NCBI GenBank assembly: GCA_945900685.1
Contig: CAMDJS010000064.1
Span: 1-10,693 of the forward strand
DNA length: 10,693 nucleotides
DNA from: Bordetella parapertussis
GTDB lineage: Bacteria > Pseudomonadota > Gammaproteobacteria > Burkholderiales > Burkholderiaceae_C
Direction of reading: 5' to 3'
Positions within the stretch are counted from its first letter, which is position 1. Each line of letters opens with the position of its first letter. The notes under the pieces are model-generated. The model was not told where the DNA came from and did no database searches. It was given only the letters and a program-made list of their open reading frames with translations. The translations under genes and the position numbers were made by a program. Below, one piece after another: positions 6,953 to 10,693 of this stretch.

Positions 6953-8116
6953 TTAAGGCTTCGTTGTTGAGGCTGGCGCAGGGGCAGACACGATGTTCAA
7001 GCGCAGTCCTTCACGCATCGAACCGGCACGTGAAGACAAAACTTGTGCGCCTTTGTCAATGCCTTTGACCTCGACCCATACAGTGGCATCGTCTTTGCTG
7101 ATATTGCCGCGCTTGCCCAGAGTAACGTTTTGGTGGACCACTTGGCCGTTGACCAACATCTGCACATAAGGCTGTGGCTTGTCAGTGCGCACCATTTCAA
7201 GCGGTAAAGCCAGCACTTGTTGACGGCCCAATTCCAATTGGCCTTGACCATACAAACCTTGGCGCAGACCTTGAACGTTTTGCAAACGCAAATACACCAG
7301 CACGCTGCGGCTGTTGGCTTGCACATTCGGATTGATACGCTGAACCACTGCGTTGACCGGTACGTCATTCCCCTCGAGGGTAAGCAGGGCAGTTTGACCG
7401 ACACGCACTTCGATGGAGTCAGCCGGACTGAGCGTGGCCTCCAATTCCAAACTGCTCAGGTCAACAATGTCTAAGAGTTTTTGATCGATGGAGACGCGCT
7501 CGCCGGGTTGCGCCAAGCGCGCCGCAATTTGTCCGTTGATAGGAGAGATCAACACCGTGTCGTCCAAGGATTTGCGAGCCACATCCGCACCCGCAGATGC
7601 TGCGTTGTATGTGGCTTTAGCACCCAAGAGCGTGGCCTCAGAAGCCTCAAGCGCGGTTTTAGAAATAAAACCTTGATCTACCAGCGCTTTGTTGTTGTCG
7701 AACTGACGCTGAGCGATATCGATTTGCGACTTGGCTGCATCGGCTTGTTGCTCTGCCTGACGCAGTTTGCGTTGGAATTCGGAGGGATCGATTTTGGCAA
7801 TGGTTTGTGCGGCTTTGACGCTGTCACCCTCGCGGCCATTCAACATCAGCAATTCCCCCGCAGCCCGCGCTTTGATGGTGACTGTGTTGAGCGCTTTGAG
7901 ATTGCCGGAGACAGGCAAGGTGTGCAGCAGGGTTTGCAACTCTAAGGTGCTGACATTGGCGGCCAGCAACTCACTGGCTGTGCCGGTGTTGGTGGCTGTA
8001 GAAGCAGGGGCAACGGCTTGGGCAGGCGCAGAGTTTTTGCGCATTTGCCAATAAGCGACGCCGCCGATCACCAAGGCAATGAGCAAGGTCCAAGTGATTT
8101 TGGATCGCAATTTCAT
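6953..8116 (-). CDS. Periplasmic adaptor subunit of the RND efflux pump (membrane fusion protein)
   Basis: Links the RND pump to the TolC channel across the periplasm. The 387 residues show an uncleaved-looking N-terminal membrane anchor (about 7-23; no lipobox cysteine, so not a lipoprotein like AcrA), then an Ala/Thr/Pro-rich linker. The first lipoyl half is near 72-110 (VTIKARAAGELL, NGREGDSV, IAKIDP), an alpha-helical hairpin spans about 112-183, and the second lipoyl half is LDDTVLISPINGQIAARLAQPGERV at about 184-208 (L-x-x-T-x-I-x-P-x-x-G-x-I). A beta-barrel and membrane-proximal domain follow to about residue 375. The hairpin is fairly short, as in many RND adaptors of this type. GGAG lies 9 bases before the ATG. 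It is the second gene of the operon, 31 bases after tetR and 3 bases before the pump. Confidence 0.95.
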   Translation of the reverse strand: MKLRSKITWTLLIALVIGGVAYWQMRKNSAPAQAVAPASTATNTGTASELLAANVSTLELQTLLHTLPVSGNLKALNTVTIKARAAGELLMLNGREGDSVKAAQTIAKIDPSEFQRKLRQAEQQADAAKSQIDIAQRQFDNNKALVDQGFISKTALEASEATLLGAKATYNAASAGADVARKSLDDTVLISPINGQIAARLAQPGERVSIDQKLLDIVDLSSLELEATLSPADSIEVRVGQTALLTLEGNDVPVNAVVQRINPNVQANSRSVLVYLRLQNVQGLRQGLYGQGQLELGRQQVLALPLEMVRTDKPQPYVQMLVNGQVVHQNVTLGKRGNISKDDATVWVEVKGIDKGAQVLSSRAGSMREGLRLNIVSAPAPASTTKP

Positions 8117-8147
8117 GTCAACGAACTCCGGTTTTCAAAGTGATGGG

Positions 8148-8804
8148 TTATTTGCTCAGCCATCCATGCATCAACGCGTGAACATGAGACTGCAAAAAAG
8201 CTTCTGGGTTGAAAGTGGATGAGCCAACGCAATGCGACAGGGAATGCTTCCACATGCTGAGGAAGAAGATCACAGACACCAAGCTGTAAACCGCTTTGTC
8301 TGTATCCAAGGTTTTGAACTCACCGTTGTCAATGCCGCGTTGCAAGATTTTTTTGAACAAAGCTAGACCCGGAGTCATCACCTCGGTTTCGTAAAACTGC
8401 ACCACGTCCGGGAAATTGCTGGCTTCGCTGGTCACCAGTTTGGTGATGCCGCTAGCCTCTGTATTGCCAATGCGCTGCCACCAAGATTGCATGGCGTAGT
8501 TCACCATGTCTTCGGTGCTGCCTTTGAACTCTGTAAATTCTTTGTTCCAGACAGGAAAGTGTTCGGACAAATTGGCACGAATGACGGCCTTGAACAAATC
8601 TTCTTTGGAATTGAAATATAAAAAAAGTGTGCCTTTGGATACACCTGCGCGCGCCGCAATTTCTTCAACTTTGGTTGCGGCAAACCCTTTTTCTACAAAC
8701 AGACTGAGCGCGGCACTCAAAAGCTCTTGCGGACGCGCTTCTTTGCGGCGCTCGCGCTTGCTGTGCAGGGGCTCGGAGGAGGGGTGTGGGATGGTGATAA
8801 GCAT
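8148..8804 (-). CDS. TetR/AcrR-family transcriptional repressor of the efflux operon
   Basis: DNA-binding regulator of 218 residues. The N-terminal helix-turn-helix domain is at about 24-72, with VEEIAARAGVSKGTLFLYF (46-64) as the helix 2-helix 3-helix 4 signature of TetR proteins, followed by NSKEDLFKAV. The remaining C-terminal part is helical and would bind a ligand. It is the first gene of the operon rather than divergent from it, so the pump genes and repressor share one promoter. A palindrome over the presumed transcription start immediately before it suggests negative autoregulation relieved by a pump substrate; this regulatory role is inferred. The ATG at 8804 has no Shine-Dalgarno, and the predicted leader is only about 15 bases. 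No in-frame ATG, GTG or TTG occurs between it and the helix-turn-helix, so this start is kept. The basic stretch at 16-22 (KRERRKE) precedes the DNA-binding domain. Confidence 0.93.
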   Translation of the reverse strand: MLITIPHPSSEPLHSKRERRKEARPQELLSAALSLFVEKGFAATKVEEIAARAGVSKGTLFLYFNSKEDLFKAVIRANLSEHFPVWNKEFTEFKGSTEDMVNYAMQSWWQRIGNTEASGITKLVTSEASNFPDVVQFYETEVMTPGLALFKKILQRGIDNGEFKTLDTDKAVYSLVSVIFFLSMWKHSLSHCVGSSTFNPEAFLQSHVHALMHGWLSK

Positions 8805-8805
8805 G

Positions 8806-8827
8806 TTAATGACCGACTGGTTAGTAA
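8806..8827. promoter_or_regulatory. Probable TetR operator (imperfect 22-bp palindrome)
   Basis: The 22 bases form an imperfect palindrome with arms TTAnTnACC and GGTnAnTAA separated by 4 bases; 7 of 11 base pairs are symmetric. It begins two bases before the tetR start codon, covers the predicted transcription start and overlaps the -10 box by two bases, the classic position for a repressor that blocks its own promoter. TetR operators commonly carry ACC/GGT-type symmetric arms at this size. Binding itself is inferred. Confidence 0.6.
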
Positions 8828-8854
8828 TGTAACCTGTCGGGTTTTGGGGGTCAA
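8826..8854 (-). promoter_or_regulatory. Sigma70-type promoter of the tetR-efflux operon
   Basis: On the minus strand, TTGACC (8854-8849, five of six matches to TTGACA) is followed after exactly 17 bases by TACATT (8831-8826, four of six to TATAAT). It lies in the 63-base gap between the ElyC-like gene and tetR. Transcription would begin near 8819, inside the palindrome and about 15 bases before the tetR ATG. No comparable promoter was noticed in the short gaps further down the operon. Confidence 0.6.
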
Positions 8855-8867
8855 CCGCAAAGGTTAT

Positions 8868-9623
8868 TTAGGCCATTAAACGGCCGATCCACTCTTTCAA
8901 AATAAGTTGTGTATTACCCATGCCGCCAGCGGAAGGTAAATAATCAAACAAAGGGTTATTTGGTGTTTGCAAAAAACCCATTGGCGCAGGAATAACAGTG
9001 AAGCCTGCGGCTTCGAAGTTGCGGACACTGCGCTGCATATGCCAGTCATTGGTGACAAGCAATATGCTCTTTTTGCCCTCAGGTGCCAATATTTGGTAGG
9101 CATATTCCGCGCTTTGGCGTGTGTCTTTTGACTCAGAATCCAGCCAATCGATGGTCACATTTAAATCACGCGAAGCGGTTTGTGCCGCCACCTCTGCCTC
9201 GGATTGCAATTGCATGGGTCCGGCTGACCAACCTTTGCCGCCGGCAAACATCATGGGTAAATGGGTGCTGCGTTTGAGATGTGCACCATAGCGCAGTCTT
9301 GCGTGTGCAGCGTTATTTAAAACAGCTTCACCGTACTCTGGGGCATACAAATCTATACCGCCACCTAGCACCACAATCGCTTGAGCCTTTTCGATTGCGG
9401 CTGCGTTAACAGGGTCATAGGTTTTTAAAAGTAAACGGCTTAGGCCATAAGCAGCGGCCTGAGAACCCAATAACCATAAAGATAAACAGCTCACAACCAC
9501 CATACGCCATGCCAAACGTCGGTACTTATTGGCTATCAAGCAGGCAACCAATAGCAACAGCATTGGGCCCACAGGAGGTAAAAATAACAAAGTAAGTAGT
9601 GGTTTTAAAACGCCTAGAGTCAT
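8868..9623 (-). CDS. DUF218 / ElyC-like membrane protein of envelope biogenesis
   Basis: The 251 residues have two N-terminal membrane segments (about 8-30 and 38-57) and a DUF218 domain from about 80 to 225. Family marks in order are IVVLGGGID (83-91), LNNAAHARLRYG (102-113), FAGGKG (126-131), SEAEV (141-145), ESKDTRQSA (164-172) and LLVTNDWHMQRS (188-199). E. coli ElyC has the same architecture and affects envelope integrity and the use of the shared lipid carrier, but its reaction is not established to my knowledge; SanA and YdcF are more distant relatives. The soluble domain is expected in the periplasm, inferred from ElyC. The frame opens at a TTG at 9629, but the ATG at 9623 is preferred; neither has a clear Shine-Dalgarno. 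It precedes tetR in the same direction with a 63-base gap and its own likely promoter, so it is probably a separate unit with possible read-through. Confidence 0.85.
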   Translation of the reverse strand: MTLGVLKPLLTLLFLPPVGPMLLLLVACLIANKYRRLAWRMVVVSCLSLWLLGSQAAAYGLSRLLLKTYDPVNAAAIEKAQAIVVLGGGIDLYAPEYGEAVLNNAAHARLRYGAHLKRSTHLPMMFAGGKGWSAGPMQLQSEAEVAAQTASRDLNVTIDWLDSESKDTRQSAEYAYQILAPEGKKSILLVTNDWHMQRSVRNFEAAGFTVIPAPMGFLQTPNNPLFDYLPSAGGMGNTQLILKEWIGRLMA

Positions 9624-9641
9624 AGTCAATCATTCGATGAA

Positions 9642-9670
9642 ATTATTTGTTTGGTGAGGTGTATTCTGAA
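9642..9670 (-). promoter_or_regulatory. Possible promoter of the ElyC-like gene
   Basis: On the minus strand, TTCAGA (9670-9665) and AATAAT (9647-9642, five of six matches to TATAAT) are 17 bases apart in the 88-base gap between two divergent genes. The -35 match is only four of six. The start of transcription would fall near 9635, about 11 bases before the ATG. Confidence 0.35.
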
Positions 9671-9699
9671 CTATCAGGCGCACGGGTTAGCTTTCTGGC

Positions 9700-9705
9700 T
9701 ATGAT
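9700..9705 (+). promoter_or_regulatory. Possible -10 box of msrA
   Basis: TATGAT matches five of six bases of TATAAT and ends 6 bases before the msrA ATG, so transcription from it would start at or near the A of the start codon and give a leaderless mRNA. No good -35 box is found 17 bases upstream (the bases there are GGCGCA), so this is weak. Confidence 0.25.
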
Positions 9706-9711
9706 CGAAAA

Positions 9712-10251
9712 ATGTCACATTCCATCATCACTCTAGGCGGCGGCTGTTTCTGGTGTACCGAGGCGGTCTTCCAGCGCGTGAAAGGCGTGGTCAGCGTCGA
9801 GTCCGGCTATTGCAACGGCTTAAAGCCCGGGCGACCCAGTTACGAGCAAGTTTGTCGCGGCGACACCGGTTTCAATGAAGTGGTGCAGATCAGTTATGAC
9901 CGGGACGTCATTTCTTTGCGCCAACTGCTGGAAATCTTTTTTGACATCCATGACCCCACCAGCTTGAACCGCCAGGGTAACGACACCGGCACGCAATACC
10001 GCAGCGGCATCTATTACACCGACAAGGCCGACCAAGTGACGGCCATGCAGTTCATCGCTGAAGCCACCAGCATGGGTCATTTCGATAAGCACATCGTCAC
10101 CGAGGTGTTACCCCTTGAGCACTACGCGTCAGCTGAGGCTTACCACCAAAATTATTTTGTCAACAACCCGGACCAGGGTTATTGCACGTTTGTGGTGGCA
10201 CCCAAGGTACGCAAACTCGGCCAGCACTACAGCGAATGGCTCAAGCCCTGA
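9712..10251 (+). CDS. msrA: Peptide methionine sulfoxide reductase MsrA
   Basis: Reduces the S-epimer of methionine sulfoxide in proteins and as free residue, repairing oxidative damage in the cytoplasm with electrons from thioredoxin. The 179 residues cover the full single-domain MsrA fold. GGGCFWCTEAVF (9-20) carries the catalytic cysteine C12, and E56 in TGFNEVV corresponds to the conserved acid of the usual TGHAEVV. HDPTSLNRQGNDTGTQYRS (80-98) is the family hallmark, and GYCTFVVAPKV (156-166) contains C158, a likely resolving cysteine. It has no MsrB domain and no signal peptide. GYCNG (32-36) replaces the common GYxGG and adds C34 near the active site. The ATG at 9712 has no clear Shine-Dalgarno. 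It is divergent from the ElyC-like gene and convergent with pdxH, with a 7-base gap between the stops. Confidence 0.97.
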   Translation: MSHSIITLGGGCFWCTEAVFQRVKGVVSVESGYCNGLKPGRPSYEQVCRGDTGFNEVVQISYDRDVISLRQLLEIFFDIHDPTSLNRQGNDTGTQYRSGIYYTDKADQVTAMQFIAEATSMGHFDKHIVTEVLPLEHYASAEAYHQNYFVNNPDQGYCTFVVAPKVRKLGQHYSEWLKP

Positions 10252-10258
10252 ACGCTTG

Positions 10259-10693
10259 TTAAGGGGCGAGTCGCTGCATCAGCCACTGACCGTTGGTTAA
10301 GCTGTATTGCAAGCGGTCATGCAAACGTGCACCGCCGCCTTGCCAAAACTCCCAAGTGTCAGGCACCAAGCGGTAACCGCCCCAGTGTGGTGGGCGCGGT
10401 GGTTCTTGTTGAAATTTGTCCGCATAGTTTTTTAATTCATCTTGCAGCCATTCGCGCGAAGCAATGGTCTGGCTTTGCGGGCTGGCCCAAGCGCCTATGC
10501 GTGAGGCCAGCGGACGCGAGTAGTAATAGGTGTCGCTTTCCTTGTCACTGATTTTTTCAACCCGGCCTTCGATACGCACCACGCGCTCTAATTCGACCCA
10601 GTGAAATTGCAGCGCTGCGAATGGATTGCCCGCCAGTTCGCGGCCTTTGCGGCTGTCGTAATTGGTGAACCAGACGATGCCTTGCTCGTCATA
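10259..10693 (-). CDS. pdxH: Pyridoxamine/pyridoxine 5'-phosphate oxidase, C-terminal part (5' end outside window)
   Basis: FMN enzyme that oxidises pyridoxamine or pyridoxine 5'-phosphate to pyridoxal 5'-phosphate, the last step of vitamin B6 cofactor synthesis and salvage, in the cytoplasm. The minus-strand frame is open to the window edge and gives 144 residues, about two thirds of a protein of roughly 210-220. Visible marks are [13 protein letters not shown] (FMN-phosphate contact region), [16 protein letters not shown], and the C-terminal signature [20 protein letters not shown] followed by RLHDR, whose Arg and His contact the substrate in E. coli PdxH. The protein ends in the typical RLAP. 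An internal GTG at 10582 is not the start, since conserved sequence continues upstream of it. It converges on msrA with 7 bases between the stops and no obvious terminator. Confidence 0.96.
   Translation of the reverse strand, partial: YDEQGIVWFTNYDSRKGRELAGNPFAALQFHWVELERVVRIEGRVEKISDKESDTYYYSRPLASRIGAWASPQSQTIASREWLQDELKNYADKFQQEPPRPPHWGGYRLVPDTWEFWQGGGARLHDRLQYSLTNGQWLMQRLAP

Noticed and set aside
7226..7243. CCAATT-CC-AATTGG inverted repeat inside the adaptor gene
   Set aside because: It is short, lies in the middle of a conserved coding frame and has no promoter or operator context; probably chance.
10242..10258. CAAGC/GCTTG stem between msrA and pdxH as a terminator
   Set aside because: The stem is only 5 bp with a 7-base loop and is not followed by a T-run; too weak to call.
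1..10693. Mobile element, phage, toxin-antitoxin, CRISPR or RNA gene hidden in the window
   Set aside because: Genes are packed almost end to end with no transposase, integrase, direct-repeat array or tRNA-like stretch; the largest non-coding gaps are 88 and 63 bases and are explained by promoters.

Overview
The window reads as a chromosomal segment of a Gram-negative betaproteobacterium, most likely order Burkholderiales and possibly a Comamonadaceae-type freshwater lineage. This rests on the inner-core LPS genes waaC and waaA, an inner-membrane/periplasm/outer-membrane efflux system, and protein sequences (for example the WaaC, Pcm-like and PdxH tails) that resemble Burkholderiales homologues as I remember them. 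No database search was possible. Coding density is very high. I see no tRNA, rRNA, insertion sequence, phage gene or CRISPR array, and no stretch over 300 bases without a gene.

Layout. (1) 1-1709, plus strand: the 3' end of heptosyltransferase I (waaC), joined by an ATGA overlap to a complete Kdo transferase (waaA). Both build the LPS inner core. (2) 1716-8804, minus strand: a five-gene unit in the transcription order tetR, periplasmic adaptor, RND pump, Pcm-like methyltransferase, tolC. The gaps are 31, 3, 1 and 22 bases. A sigma70-type promoter with a 17-base spacer and an imperfect 22-base palindrome lie directly before tetR, so the repressor probably controls its own gene and the whole pump operon. 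(3) 8868-9623, minus strand: a DUF218/ElyC-like membrane protein of the cell envelope. (4) 9712-10251, plus strand: peptide methionine sulfoxide reductase msrA. (5) 10259-10693, minus strand: the C-terminal 144 residues of pyridoxamine 5'-phosphate oxidase (pdxH), running off the window.

How it works together. Adaptor, RND pump and TolC are the three parts of one drug-efflux machine spanning both membranes, encoded together with a repressor. The odd member is the methyltransferase between the pump and its outer-membrane channel. It has the SAM-binding fold of L-isoaspartyl methyltransferases but lacks the serine-containing ISQP active-site motif, so it may do something else. The flanking genes (LPS core, ElyC-like protein, MsrA repair) also concern the envelope or oxidative damage, but they need not be functionally linked.

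Most of the window is well-understood housekeeping and efflux biology. The points worth following up are the divergent methyltransferase inside the pump operon and the compact self-regulating promoter of tetR with almost no leader.
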